DNA of 64,000 bases, taken from assembly GCF_007991615.1 (NCBI RefSeq), contig NZ_BJYR01000003.1:1-64000 (forward strand), written 5' to 3'. The notes below the pieces were generated by a model. That model did no database searches. It had not been told where the DNA came from and saw only the letters and a program-made list of their open reading frames with translations. How positions within the stretch are numbered: position 1 is the stretch's first letter; every line of letters begins with the position of its first letter. The position numbers and the translations under genes were made by a program. The stretch is from Novosphingobium sediminis (GTDB lineage: Bacteria > Pseudomonadota > Alphaproteobacteria > Sphingomonadales > Sphingomonadaceae). Positions 35,313 through 44,729 of this stretch are shown piece after piece.

Positions 35313-36676
35313 CAGCGCGCAGGCTCAGGCGCGCCGTCAAGCTCGCGGATCAACGGTTTGCGCAGCAGCAGGATTACGGCCGCACCAACTACGCCAATGG
35401 CGGCATCCATGGTCCAGAATGCCGATGGGCTCATCGTGTCGAAGTAGCTGCCGACCCAACCCGCGGTGACGTGCGCGGCGAACGGAGAGAGGAACGCAAC
35501 GCCCATAAGGGTCGAGGCGACGCGCGGCGGCGCTGCCTTGCTGACGATCGCCATGGTGGTCGGCCAGTAGTACATCCAGCCCAGCCCCATGATGAGCCAG
35601 CCTGCGACGGCCCAGAACGCGCCGACGCCGTGCGGCTCTGTCACGCCAAGGTTGGAGAACGCGAACAGCAGAGCTGCGAACGAGACGATGGCCGTGCCGA
35701 TGCCCTGCTTGGTCACGTTAGCCGGTTCCTGCCCGCGCTTTGCCTGCCAGCTCCACAGCGCGACAAGGATCGGCGCGGCAAGGATCGATCCGAACGAATC
35801 CATGCCCGCAAACCAGCTTGATGGCACGGTGCCAAGCGGGGTGGCGAGGTTGACCCACTGATCGACCCAGAGGATGCCGATGCTCCAGACCATCGGATAG
35901 GTGATCTCGGCCGGGAAAGTCAGCGCGATGACGAAGATCAGCACCGCCACACGGCGGCGCTCGGCCGGCGTGAGCGGCGGCGCTTTCGTGCGCTCGGCAC
36001 TCACCGGCTTGAAATCGGGCAGATGGCGCTGGCCCATGATGTATCCGACCATGGCCACCAGCATCAGCACCGCCGCCACGGCGAACCCGGCATGGAAGCC
36101 CCAGATCGCCGCCACGAGGCCGGTCGTCACCGGGCCGCTCGCGGCGCCGATGTTGATGCCCGTCGCGAAGATCGTGTAGCCCTGCGAACGGCGCGATTCA
36201 TCCTCGCGCGGGTACAGCGTGCCGACCTGCGCCGAGATATTCCCCTTGAGGAAACCCGAACCCATGATGAGCAGCGCGAGCGCCAGCACGAAGCTTTCGT
36301 AGAACGACATCGCCGCGTGCCCGGCAGCCATCAGCAAGACGCCGATCAGAACGGTGCGCTTGGGGCCGAGCAGGCGGTCTGCCACCCAGCCGCCGATGAT
36401 CGGGGTGAAGTAGACGAGGCCCGCATACCAGCCATAGATGATCGAGGCGAAAGCCACGTCGCTCATCGCGCCGTTGAAGCTGAGGCCATGGCGCAGCGCG
36501 GCCAGTCCGATGACCTTGTCTCCATGGAGGGGCAGCAGTTCCTTCACCATGTAGAGCGTGAGCAGCGCCGACATCCCGTAGAACGAGAAGCGTTCCCACA
36601 TTTCGGTGAAGGCGAGGTAGTAGACCCCCTTGGGATGGCCGGCGAACTGTTCGAATTGCTGCTCTTCGGCCGCCAT
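35312..36676 (-). CDS. POT/PTR-family proton-coupled oligopeptide transporter
   Basis: A 454-residue membrane protein with about 12-14 hydrophobic segments. The proton-coupling ExxER motif is seen in TEMWERFSFYGM, followed by the GGWVADRLLGPKRT loop and the GTLYPREDESRR segment, all typical of di- and tripeptide importers (POT/PTR2). It is the first gene of a minus-strand operon with an aldolase-family enzyme and an MFS transporter. The peptide role is known for the family; a different cargo is possible in view of the neighbours. Confidence 0.88.
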   Translation of the reverse strand: MAAEEQQFEQFAGHPKGVYYLAFTEMWERFSFYGMSALLTLYMVKELLPLHGDKVIGLAALRHGLSFNGAMSDVAFASIIYGWYAGLVYFTPIIGGWVADRLLGPKRTVLIGVLLMAAGHAAMSFYESFVLALALLIMGSGFLKGNISAQVGTLYPREDESRRSQGYTIFATGINIGAASGPVTTGLVAAIWGFHAGFAVAAVLMLVAMVGYIMGQRHLPDFKPVSAERTKAPPLTPAERRRVAVLIFVIALTFPAEITYPMVWSIGILWVDQWVNLATPLGTVPSSWFAGMDSFGSILAAPILVALWSWQAKRGQEPANVTKQGIGTAIVSFAALLFAFSNLGVTEPHGVGAFWAVAGWLIMGLGWMYYWPTTMAIVSKAAPPRVASTLMGVAFLSPFAAHVTAGWVGSYFDTMSPSAFWTMDAAIGVVGAAVILLLRKPLIRELDGAPEPAR

Positions 36677-36697
36677 TATTCTATCTCACCCCTCATC

Positions 36698-36728
36698 GCG
36701 CACTTCGGTTCACGGTGCGCGGAAGTGC
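36698..36728. repeat. Overlapping inverted repeats between POT and MDR genes
   Basis: GCGCAC-N11-GTGCGC (36698-36720) overlaps GCACTTC-N15-GAAGTGC (36700-36728), so two alternative hairpins are possible. The site lies between the MDR stop and the POT start, and could be a terminator for the MDR unit or an operator of the POT operon. No T tract is seen. Confidence 0.35.
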
Positions 36729-36781
36729 AAGGGATGGGCGATTGCTCGCCTATCCGTCAATTGCCAAAGTCATATATCTGT

Positions 36782-37765
36782 TCAGGGAATCGTGATGACA
36801 GCATTCCCGATTAGCCGCCCGGATTCGACTGTTTCGTGCGCCTTGGCGCTGTCTGCCAGATCAAACGTGGCGGCAATCGCGTGGTTCAGCGCGCCATCTT
36901 CCAGTGCGGCCGTCAGGCGCGCGATCATGCGCGCGCGCTCCTGCGAGGAAAGCAGGTAGACCAGCAACATCCTGAGCGTCACGTGGCGGAACATCAGCGG
37001 GTAGAACGGCAGCTTCGGCTCGGCATCAGCCATCGAGCCATAGGCGGCGATGACCCCTCCGTCACCGATCACGGCGGACGTCACCGGCAGATTCCCGCCA
37101 AACTCCACTTCGACCACGCGATCGACCGGCCTGCCCTGGTTGGCTGCGAGGATCGCATTGGCGATATCGCCGTCGCGGTAATTCACCACGGCATCAGCGC
37201 CAGCTTCCTGCGCCGCGCGCGCCTTTTCCGGTCCGCTCACCGTCGCGATCACCCGCGCGCCGCCCCACCGGGCCAGCTGAATGGCATAGTGCCCGACTGC
37301 ACCGGCGCCGCCTGTCACCAGCACGGTCTGCCCTGTAACGTCGCCATCGGCGAACACGGCATGGCAAGCAGTGGAGGCCGGAATGCCGAGGCAGGCGCCA
37401 GCCTCGAAGCTGGTGCCCTGCGGCAGCGGCACGGCCTGCACTTCGGGCAGGCAGACATATTCAGCCGAGGTGCCGAAGGGCCGGCGATAGGCCGAGTTCC
37501 ACACCCAGACGCGCGTGCCGATCCTCGCGGGCGAAACGCCCTCGCCGACCGCGTCGATCACGCCGGCTCCGTCGGAATGCGGTATGACGCGCGGAAAGGC
37601 GATGGGGCCGCGCAGCCCGGCGCGCGATTTCACGTCGGACGGGTTCACGCCCGAGGCATGCAGCCGCACCCGCACTTCGCCTGCACCGGGCTGCGGTGTC
37701 TCCATCTCTCCCAGCCGCAGTACCTGCGCAGCAGGGCCAGTCTCTTCATACCAAACCGCGCGCAT
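36782..37765 (-). CDS. Zinc-free MDR-family NADPH:quinone oxidoreductase
   Basis: A 327-residue medium-chain dehydrogenase/reductase of the quinone oxidoreductase type. It has the N-terminal GroES-like domain (HASGVNPSDVKSRAG) and the NADPH motif VTGGAGAVGHYAIQLA. The structural zinc cysteines of alcohol dehydrogenases are absent. The start is ATG 37765, which overlaps the SDR stop (ATGA), rather than an upstream in-frame TTG. With the SDR it forms a two-gene minus-strand unit. Such enzymes reduce quinones or activated alkenes; substrate unknown. Confidence 0.87.
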   Translation of the reverse strand: MRAVWYEETGPAAQVLRLGEMETPQPGAGEVRVRLHASGVNPSDVKSRAGLRGPIAFPRVIPHSDGAGVIDAVGEGVSPARIGTRVWVWNSAYRRPFGTSAEYVCLPEVQAVPLPQGTSFEAGACLGIPASTACHAVFADGDVTGQTVLVTGGAGAVGHYAIQLARWGGARVIATVSGPEKARAAQEAGADAVVNYRDGDIANAILAANQGRPVDRVVEVEFGGNLPVTSAVIGDGGVIAAYGSMADAEPKLPFYPLMFRHVTLRMLLVYLLSSQERARMIARLTAALEDGALNHAIAATFDLADSAKAHETVESGRLIGNAVITIP

Positions 37766-38559
37766 CAAGCCTCCATATCCAATGACAGGCTCTCGGTATG
37801 CCCGTCGATCGCCAGCGCCTGCCCGGAAATCCGCGCCCCGGCCGGCGACATAAGGTATTGCACCATTGCCGCCACATCCTCCTTGGCCGCGAAGGTGCGC
37901 AGCGAGCTCTGCCGCTTGTATTCGCGCTCGACCTCTTCGGTGGTGAGGCCCCGCTCAGCTGCATCCGCCGCGATCACGCGATCGATGCGCGGACCTTCCA
38001 CGCTTCCCGGGCAGATCGCGTTCACGCGGATGCCCTCGGGCCCCAGTTCCATCGCGAGCGTCTTGGTCAGCCCGATCAGCGCCCACTTGCTGGCCACATA
38101 CGGACCCCGCAGCGGACAGCCAAACAGGCCCGCGTTCGAACTCATGCAAATGATCGCCGATCCCGGAGCGCGGCGGCGCAGCAGCGGGATAGCGCTGCGA
38201 GTCATCAGGAACGTGCCATTGAGGTTGACGTTTATTGTGGCGTTCCACGCCTCGATGGGCTGATCCTCCAACCGCGCAGTCGGCCCGGAAATCCCGGCGT
38301 TGTTGACGAGGAGATCAATGCCCGCAGCACCGCGAGCCATCAGATCGCTTGCGATCCATGCGTAAAACTGCGCGACCGACGCCGCATCGCTGACATCGCA
38401 CACCATTGCGGCGAAGTTTTCGCGCCCGCGAAGCGCCTCTACTGCCGCCGTATCCTGATCGCCCGCATAGACCCGCCAGCCATTACCGCAGAGCGCCTCG
38501 GCAATGGCAAGGCCGATGCCGCTCGCCGCAGCCGAGATAACCGCAATGCGCCCCTTCAT
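37765..38559 (-). CDS. Short-chain dehydrogenase/reductase
   Basis: A 264-residue classical SDR. Cofactor motif SAAASGIG near residue 9, structural NNAG motif, catalytic Ser in MSSNAG, and Tyr/Lys in PYVASK are all present. The DQDT segment after strand 2 suggests NAD(H) preference. The start at 38559 (MKGRIAVIS) is favoured by an AGGACGGG ribosome site; a TTG five codons upstream is less likely. It is coupled to the quinone-oxidoreductase gene by an ATGA overlap. The physiological alcohol is not known. Confidence 0.87.
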   Translation of the reverse strand: MKGRIAVISAAASGIGLAIAEALCGNGWRVYAGDQDTAAVEALRGRENFAAMVCDVSDAASVAQFYAWIASDLMARGAAGIDLLVNNAGISGPTARLEDQPIEAWNATINVNLNGTFLMTRSAIPLLRRRAPGSAIICMSSNAGLFGCPLRGPYVASKWALIGLTKTLAMELGPEGIRVNAICPGSVEGPRIDRVIAADAAERGLTTEEVEREYKRQSSLRTFAAKEDVAAMVQYLMSPAGARISGQALAIDGHTESLSLDMEA

Positions 38560-38580
38560 GCACCCGTCCTGCAATCTGCT

Positions 38581-38697
38581 TCAGTCCTGCACGGTCTTGT
38601 CACCGGCCGGGTCTGAATGGAACTCGTGCCAGATGCCGTTGAGGATGGCGACGCTCACCGCAAGGCCAAGGCCGAGTATCCACGAAAAATACCACAT
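38581..38697 (-). CDS. cydX: Cytochrome bd oxidase small subunit CydX
   Basis: A 38-residue ORF starting MWYFSWILGLGLA, with one transmembrane helix (residues about 3-22) and a polar tail. This is the hallmark of CydX (CydX/YbgT family), which binds CydA and stabilises the haem site of cytochrome bd. It lies 15 bp after the cydB stop on the same strand, the usual place. Its small size means automated gene callers often miss it. Confidence 0.92.
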   Translation of the reverse strand: MWYFSWILGLGLAVSVAILNGIWHEFHSDPAGDKTVQD

Positions 38698-38712
38698 CGC
38701 GCTTGCTCTCTC

Positions 38713-39861
38713 TCAGTACATGTCGGGGTTTAGGCGGACTTCTTCGGCGCCCACTCGGCCGAACATCACCCGGTAGGCCCAGGTCGTGTAAGCGAGCACG
38801 ATCGGCAGGAAGATCAGCACCACCACCAGCATGATGAACAGGGTGAGGTGGCTGGACGAGGCGTTCCATACCGTCAGGCTCGAAGCCGGGTCGATGGCGC
38901 TGGGCAGGATGAACGGAAACATCGAGAGCCCGACCGTGGCGATGATCCCGGCGGCCGCCAAGGTCGAACCGGCAAACGCCAGCGCATCACGCCGGATTCG
39001 CAGGCCCGCTAGTGCCACGAGCGGACCGAAAAGACCGAGCAAGGGCGCCGCCATCAGCCACGGATGCGCTCCATAGTTGTCGAGCCACGCGCCCGGCGCG
39101 GCAATCGCGCGGGCAAGGTGCGGATTGGACGGACCGCCGGTATCGACCACATCGGCCATGCGGAAGCCCAGACCGCCCCATGCGACATAGGCTCCACCCG
39201 CGGCGAACAGGACAAGGGTTGCCACCGCAGCACCCGCGCCAATTTGCCGCGCACGGTGCTGCACTGGTCCCGGTTCCAGCTTCATCGCCAGCCAGCCGGC
39301 ACCGTGCGTCACCAACATTGCCACCGACAGCACGCCGGTCAGCAGGCTGAACGGCGTGAACAGGCCCAGCAGCGAGCCTTCATAGCTCGCGCGCAGATCG
39401 CCATCGAGGCGGAAGGGTGCGCCCAGCAGCACGTTGCCCACCGCGACGCCGAAAACCAGCGCAGGCACCAGACCGCCCGTAAACAACGCCCAATCCCACC
39501 GCGCGCGCCACGCCGGGTCTGGCCGCTTGGAGCGGTACTTGAAGCCGACCGGGCGCAGGATCAACGCCGCCAGCACAAGAAACATCGCAAGGTAGAAGCC
39601 GGAGAAACTCACAGCATAGACATAGGGCCAGGCCGCGAAGATCGCTCCGCCGCCGAGGATGAACCACACCTGGTTGCCTTCCCAGGTCGCGCTCACGGTG
39701 TTGATGACCATGCGCCGCTCAAGGTCGTTCTTCGCGACAAAGGGCAGGAGCGCCATCGCGCCAAGGTCGAACCCGTCGGTTAGTGCGAAGCCGATCAGCA
39801 ATACGCCGATCAGCGCCCACCAGATCAACCGGAGCGTCTCGTAATCAAGCGGCAGCGTCAT
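38713..39861 (-). CDS. cydB: Cytochrome bd ubiquinol oxidase subunit II
   Basis: A 382-residue integral membrane protein with about 8-9 hydrophobic segments, similar in length to E. coli CydB (379). Typical stretches are LTDGFDLGA, VINTVSATWEGNQVW and FPFILPSAIDP. It forms the quinol oxidase dimer with CydA, reducing O2 to water without proton pumping. It follows cydA by 12 bp and precedes cydX. Confidence 0.95.
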   Translation of the reverse strand: MTLPLDYETLRLIWWALIGVLLIGFALTDGFDLGAMALLPFVAKNDLERRMVINTVSATWEGNQVWFILGGGAIFAAWPYVYAVSFSGFYLAMFLVLAALILRPVGFKYRSKRPDPAWRARWDWALFTGGLVPALVFGVAVGNVLLGAPFRLDGDLRASYEGSLLGLFTPFSLLTGVLSVAMLVTHGAGWLAMKLEPGPVQHRARQIGAGAAVATLVLFAAGGAYVAWGGLGFRMADVVDTGGPSNPHLARAIAAPGAWLDNYGAHPWLMAAPLLGLFGPLVALAGLRIRRDALAFAGSTLAAAGIIATVGLSMFPFILPSAIDPASSLTVWNASSSHLTLFIMLVVVLIFLPIVLAYTTWAYRVMFGRVGAEEVRLNPDMY

Positions 39862-39873
39862 CGCGCCTCTCCT

Positions 39874-41463
39874 TCACTCGGCGGGAACGCTGTGGAACGG
39901 GGTGGGCGCCTGTGGCGGCGGAACCGGGTCGCGGCGCGGTTGCCAAGGCGTGTAGCCTTCCGGCCCGTGCCGGATTGTCGCCAGCATCAGCCGCACCTCG
40001 ATCACCGCAAGCGCGCTGTAGAGCAGCGTGAAGCCTGCGATGGTCGTCCAGATCTGCGCGGTGGTGAGGCTCGATGCGCCAAGGAAGGTTGGCAGCACGC
40101 CATCGACCGCCCACGGCTGGCGGCCGATTTCGGCCACCATCCAGCCAAGCTCGATAGCAACCCACGGCAGCGGGATGATCATCACCGCGGCGCGCAGGAA
40201 CCACTTGGCATTGAACCGCCGCGTATTGGCCATGACCAGCGCGGTCGCGAAAAAGCCGATGAACAGGAAGCCGAGCCCCGCCATACCGCGGAACATCCAG
40301 AACAGCGCCGGCACGTTGGGCACGGTAGACCACGCCGCCTTGTCTAGCGCGGCGCTGTCAGCCTTGCGCGGATCCGCCACGAACCGCTTCAGCAGCAGGG
40401 CATAGCCGAGATCATCCTTGGCGCTTTCAAACTGCGCGCGGGCCGCAACATCCTTGGGATTGACCTTGAGCTTCTCGACCGCGTCATAGGCCACCAGCCC
40501 ATGCTCGATGCGCATGCGGGCGTGGGCGACAAGCGGATAGATCCCCTCGACCTGCCCGGTCAGGCTGCGCGTGCCGATAATGCCGAGGACGTAGGGAATC
40601 TTGACCTCGAAGAGCGTCTCGCGCCCCGTGCTCGAAGGCAGACCGAACACCGCGATCCCCGCAGGAGCCGGTTCAGTGTGCCATTCCGCTTCGACTGCGG
40701 CGAGCTTCATCTTCTGGTTGTCGGTCAGCGTGTAGCCGCTCTCATCGCCGAGCACGACGACCGACAGCGCTGATGCCAGCCCGAACGCGGCGGCAACCGC
40801 AAAGCTGCGCTTGGCGAGTTCGAGATGCCGCCCCTTGAGCAGGTACCAGGCCGAAACGCCCAGCACGAACACGCTTGCGGCGACATAGCCCGCGCTCACC
40901 GTGTGGACGAACTTGGCCTGCGCGACGGGATTGAACACCACATCGAAGAAATTCGTCACTTCCATGCGCATGGTGATCGGGTTGAACTCGGCCCCCGTGG
41001 GATGCTGCATCCAGCCGTTGGCGATCAGGATCCACAGCGCCGAAAGGTTGGAGCCCAGCGCGACCATGAAGGTCGTGAACAGGTGCTGGCGTGCGCTCAG
41101 CTTGTCCCAACCGAAGAACATCAGCCCGACGAACGTGGCCTCGAGGAAGAAGGCCATCAGCCCCTCGATCGCCAGTGGCGCGCCGAAAATGTCGCCCACG
41201 TAGTGCGAGTAGTAGGACCAGTTCGTGCCGAACTCGAACTCCATGGTGAGCCCGGTTGCGACACCCAGCACGAAGTTGATTCCGAAGAGCTTGCCCCAAA
41301 ATCGGGTGATATCCCGCCATATCGGGCGGTCGGTCATCACATAGACGCTTTCCATGATGACCAGAATGAACGACAAGCCGAGCGTGAGCGGCACGAACAG
41401 GAAATGGTACAGCGCGGTCAATGCGAACTGCAGCCGGGAAAGTTCCACCACTGCCATATCCAT
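39874..41463 (-). CDS. cydA: Cytochrome bd ubiquinol oxidase subunit I
   Basis: A 529-residue haem subunit. The haem ligands are visible: His20 (ALYHFLF, E. coli His19), His in KFVHTVSAGY (His186) and Met in GWMVAEIGRQPW (Met393). The extended Q-loop segment (FESAKDDLGYALLLKRF) marks the E. coli-like long-loop form rather than the short cyanide-insensitive form. I start at ATG 41463 (MDMAVVEL) because AAGGG lies about 9 bp upstream and CydA proteins begin here; a longer frame reaches 41544 into the divergent promoter. It oxidises ubiquinol at low oxygen. Confidence 0.95.
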   Translation of the reverse strand: MDMAVVELSRLQFALTALYHFLFVPLTLGLSFILVIMESVYVMTDRPIWRDITRFWGKLFGINFVLGVATGLTMEFEFGTNWSYYSHYVGDIFGAPLAIEGLMAFFLEATFVGLMFFGWDKLSARQHLFTTFMVALGSNLSALWILIANGWMQHPTGAEFNPITMRMEVTNFFDVVFNPVAQAKFVHTVSAGYVAASVFVLGVSAWYLLKGRHLELAKRSFAVAAAFGLASALSVVVLGDESGYTLTDNQKMKLAAVEAEWHTEPAPAGIAVFGLPSSTGRETLFEVKIPYVLGIIGTRSLTGQVEGIYPLVAHARMRIEHGLVAYDAVEKLKVNPKDVAARAQFESAKDDLGYALLLKRFVADPRKADSAALDKAAWSTVPNVPALFWMFRGMAGLGFLFIGFFATALVMANTRRFNAKWFLRAAVMIIPLPWVAIELGWMVAEIGRQPWAVDGVLPTFLGASSLTTAQIWTTIAGFTLLYSALAVIEVRLMLATIRHGPEGYTPWQPRRDPVPPPQAPTPFHSVPAE

Positions 41464-41547
41464 CGCTTGTGCCCTTTCGTGGCCTGAGCGCAGCGGCGGG
41501 ACCGAGTCTCTCGCCGCCGCCCGCCGCCCAATAAACGATTCCAAATC
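41464..41547. promoter_or_regulatory. Divergent cydA/cydD promoter region
   Basis: Only 84 bp separate the start codons of cydA (minus) and cydD (plus), so both promoters must share it. The cydD-proximal 30 bp is AT-richer (AATAAACGATTCCAAATC) than the rest. I see no FNR-type TTGAT-N4-ATCAA palindrome. Confidence 0.55.
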
Positions 41548-43074
41548 ATGAGGATACCCAAAGCGGCAGGCCTTGCCTGGACTTCCGATATAATCGGCGC
41601 GGGCATATTCGCGTGGGGCGCCGCCAGCGCGCTTGAGGCGCGGCTGGAAGGCACTTCAGGCATGGCTACAGGTGCCGCCCTGATGCTGCTCGGCGGCCTG
41701 CTGCGGCTTGCCAGCCTGTATGGCGCGCAAGTCCTTGGCTTCGACGAAGGCCGGTTGCTCGCCCGGTCGCGGCGCGCAACGCTGTTCCCACACCTGCTCT
41801 CGCTGGCTGGGCCGGCAGCCCCGGCCCTTGGCGCAACCGCGACGCTGGCGATCGATCACGTCGCCGCCGAGCAGGCGAAGGTTGCCCGGTTCGATCCCGT
41901 GCGCAAATCGGCGACAATGGCGCCGATCCTCGTCGTCCTTGTGGTCGCGCTGCAAAGCCGGGTCGCCGCGCTGATCCTGTTCCTGACGCTGATCCCGTTC
42001 GTGATCGGCATGATCCTCGCCGGCGGCGCAGCCCGTCAAGCCGCAGACCGGCAGATGGCAGCAATCACTGCGCTATCCGCGCTTTATGTGGATCGCATCC
42101 GACATCTGCCGATCATCCGCCACTTCGCTGCGGAAGACAGGATTGCACGGCAGGCGGGCGGTGCCGCCGAGGACGTTGCCGAGCGGACCATCGCGGTCCT
42201 GCGGGCAGCGTTTCTGTCCAGCGCGGTGCTCGAGTTCTTCGCAGCGCTGAGCGTGGCGCTTGTCGCGGTCTATTGCGGCTTCAGCCTGCTCGGCCTGCTG
42301 CCGTTCAACCCGCCCGAACAGCTCGACTACCGGGCCGCGTTCTTCGTGCTGGTGATGGCCCCTGAGTTCTATTTGCCGATGCGCCGCCTCGCCGCTGCGT
42401 ATCACGAGAAGCAGCTTGGTGAAGCAGCCGAGAAGGCGCTGGCGCAAGTGCCGGAGCCGGTCAGCCGCCCTGCCGCGTCAGATCATGTCTCGCTGCAGAG
42501 CGTTGCGATTGTCTGGCCGGGGCACCGCATCGGCCCGATCAGCTTCGAGCTTGGCGCGCGCGGCCTTGTGTGCATCACCGGGCCGACGGGCAGCGGCAAG
42601 ACCAGCCTGCTTGCCGCGATTGCCGGCCAAGTCGCCCCAAGCGAAGGCGCGCTCGAAACCCTGCCGGCGGAAGCCATTGCGTGGGCCGGGCAAGTGCCGC
42701 TGCTGCTCCCGACCACGCTGGACGACAATCTGCGGCTGGGCCGGCCTGACGCTGGCGAGGACGAAGTTGCCGCAGCCATGCGCGCGGTGGGGCTCGATGC
42801 GCTGGTGGCCCGCCGCGACAATGGCCTTGCCACCGCCATCGACCACCACGGCGCATGGCTTTCCGGCGGGGAGCGGCGACGCCTGGGCCTTGCCCGCGCG
42901 CTGATCGCGGATCGGCCGCTCTTGCTGGCAGACGAGCCAACCGCCGATCTTGATGCCGCCAGCGCCGACCAGATCATCGCGCTGCTCAAGGCGGAAGCGC
43001 AGCGGCGGGCGGTAATCGTCGCGACACACGATGAGCGCCTTGCTGCCCTCGCGGATCAGGTGATTGCACTGTGA
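41548..43074 (+). CDS. cydD: Heterodimeric ABC exporter subunit CydD
   Basis: A 508-residue fused membrane/ATPase half-transporter. A membrane domain of about six helices (residues 1-300) is followed by an ATPase with Walker A GPTGSGKTS, signature LSGGERRRLGLARAL and Walker B LLLADEPT. With CydC it exports cysteine and glutathione (or moves haem) for cytochrome bd assembly. It is divergent from cydABX and overlaps cydC as GTGA, so the set encodes an oxidase and its maturation exporter. Confidence 0.92.
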   Translation: MRIPKAAGLAWTSDIIGAGIFAWGAASALEARLEGTSGMATGAALMLLGGLLRLASLYGAQVLGFDEGRLLARSRRATLFPHLLSLAGPAAPALGATATLAIDHVAAEQAKVARFDPVRKSATMAPILVVLVVALQSRVAALILFLTLIPFVIGMILAGGAARQAADRQMAAITALSALYVDRIRHLPIIRHFAAEDRIARQAGGAAEDVAERTIAVLRAAFLSSAVLEFFAALSVALVAVYCGFSLLGLLPFNPPEQLDYRAAFFVLVMAPEFYLPMRRLAAAYHEKQLGEAAEKALAQVPEPVSRPAASDHVSLQSVAIVWPGHRIGPISFELGARGLVCITGPTGSGKTSLLAAIAGQVAPSEGALETLPAEAIAWAGQVPLLLPTTLDDNLRLGRPDAGEDEVAAAMRAVGLDALVARRDNGLATAIDHHGAWLSGGERRRLGLARALIADRPLLLADEPTADLDAASADQIIALLKAEAQRRAVIVATHDERLAALADQVIAL

Positions 43075-44663
43075 TCTCGGTGCGCTTCCCCCTGCCCCTG
43101 CCGCGGCGCGTAAAGAGCCGCATCGCGCTGGGCTTTGCTGCGGCGCTGGCGGCGGGCATCGGCGGGCTCGTCCTGCTCGCACTGTCCGGCTGGTTCCTGA
43201 CTGCCGCCGCCTTGGCCGGCGCGAGCGGGGCTGCAGCCATTGCGGCCTTCAACTACCTGATCCCGGCCGCCGCGATCCGGGGCCTTGCCATCGTGCGCAC
43301 GGCGGCGCGCTATGGCGAGCGGCTGTGGAGCCATGAAGCCGCGCTCCACGCCCTTGCGGGGCTGCGCAGCACCCTGTTCGCCCGGCTCGCCCACGCGGAT
43401 GGCCGCAGCGCTCCCGACCTTTCGGGCGGCGACGCGAGCGCGCGGCTGATCGGGGACATCGCAGCGCTCGAAGATCTCGTCGTGCGGCGCCCCGGTATCC
43501 CGGCGGCGATCGGGACGATGCTTGTCGGTATTGGCGCAGTGGCGCTCGCGGGGTGGCTGGCCGCCTTGCTGCTGCTGGCCGTGCTGGCGCTCCTCCTTGC
43601 CGCGCTGGCGATCCTGCCGACGCGCCTCAGCGCCGCCCCGGCTGCCGAGGCCGCCGCCGCGACAGCTGCGCTGCGGCGCATGTTGGTGGACTACGCCGCC
43701 GCGCGCAGCGAAATCATCACTTACGGCCTGGCAGACCGCGTGACCGGCTTGCTGGCAGAGCAAGCGGACAGGCTGGATAGCGCCCAACGCCAGTTGGCGC
43801 GGATCGAAGCGGCCAGCAGCGGGCTGCTGATCCTTGGGAGCGCATTGGCCGCTGCGCTCACCCTGATGGCAAGCACCGCCAGCGCACCACTGACCGCACT
43901 CGCCATGCTCGCCGCCACTGCATGCATCGAGGCTGTTGCCGCGATCGCCCGCTCCAGCGCGCGCGAAGCCGCCGTGGCCGAGGGGACCGAGCGCCTGCGG
44001 GTGCTGCTGGCACTGCCGGCACCGCAGGATGCGCCGTCCGTGGCAGCGACGGCGTCATGGCCGCTCGGCCTCGGCCAAGCCACCTTTGCAGCCGGCAGCC
44101 GGATCGCGCTTACCGGCCCCTCGGGTTCCGGCAAGACACGCGTGATCGAGGCACTGGCCGGCCTGCGCGCGCCGGCGCATCTGCTCTCGCTTGACGGCAA
44201 GGCGCTGGCCATGCTGCCGGAGGCGGAACTGCGCAGGCAGATCGCGCTCGCCCCGCAGGAGCCCATGCTGATCGCCGGCACGGTGGCCGATAACCTGCGC
44301 CTCGCCCGGCCCGGAATCGACGCGGCGGCGATGGAGCAGGCGCTGCGCACCGCGCAATTGTGGGACCGGATCACGCGTATGCCGCAAGGGCTCGATACGA
44401 TGCTCGGCGAAGACGGCGGCATTCTCTCGGGCGGGGAGCGCAAGCGGCTATCGCTGGCGCGGGCGCTGCTGGCGGAGCGGCCGTGGCTGCTGCTGGACGA
44501 GCCGACCGAGGGCCTCGACGCGGCAACCGAAGCCTCGCTGGTGGCCGCGCTCGGGGCATGGCTCGATGCGACCGGCACCGGCCTGCTGATCGCTTCGCAC
44601 CGTGCGGCACCGCTGGCGCTGGCAGCGGTTGTGGTTCCGGTCGAAGCTATCCCGGCCGCCTAA
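43071..44663 (+). CDS. cydC: Heterodimeric ABC exporter subunit CydC
   Basis: A 530-residue partner of CydD. It has a hydrophobic, alanine-rich membrane domain (residues 1-310) and an ATPase domain with Walker A GPSGSGKTR, signature LSGGERKRLSLARALL and Walker B WLLLDEPTEG. The GTG start at 43071 overlaps the cydD stop by 4 nt. Conserved CydC features such as LALSGWFLTAAALAG and AAIRGLAIVRTAARYGERL (split here) support the call over a generic ABC exporter. Confidence 0.92.
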   Translation: MISVRFPLPLPRRVKSRIALGFAAALAAGIGGLVLLALSGWFLTAAALAGASGAAAIAAFNYLIPAAAIRGLAIVRTAARYGERLWSHEAALHALAGLRSTLFARLAHADGRSAPDLSGGDASARLIGDIAALEDLVVRRPGIPAAIGTMLVGIGAVALAGWLAALLLLAVLALLLAALAILPTRLSAAPAAEAAAATAALRRMLVDYAAARSEIITYGLADRVTGLLAEQADRLDSAQRQLARIEAASSGLLILGSALAAALTLMASTASAPLTALAMLAATACIEAVAAIARSSAREAAVAEGTERLRVLLALPAPQDAPSVAATASWPLGLGQATFAAGSRIALTGPSGSGKTRVIEALAGLRAPAHLLSLDGKALAMLPEAELRRQIALAPQEPMLIAGTVADNLRLARPGIDAAAMEQALRTAQLWDRITRMPQGLDTMLGEDGGILSGGERKRLSLARALLAERPWLLLDEPTEGLDAATEASLVAALGAWLDATGTGLLIASHRAAPLALAAVVVPVEAIPAA

Positions 44664-44729
44664 CCTATTCGCCAGCCGCAGCGCCGAGGGCAATGGGATA
44701 AACTATACCCCGCAAAAGGGGAGACCCGC

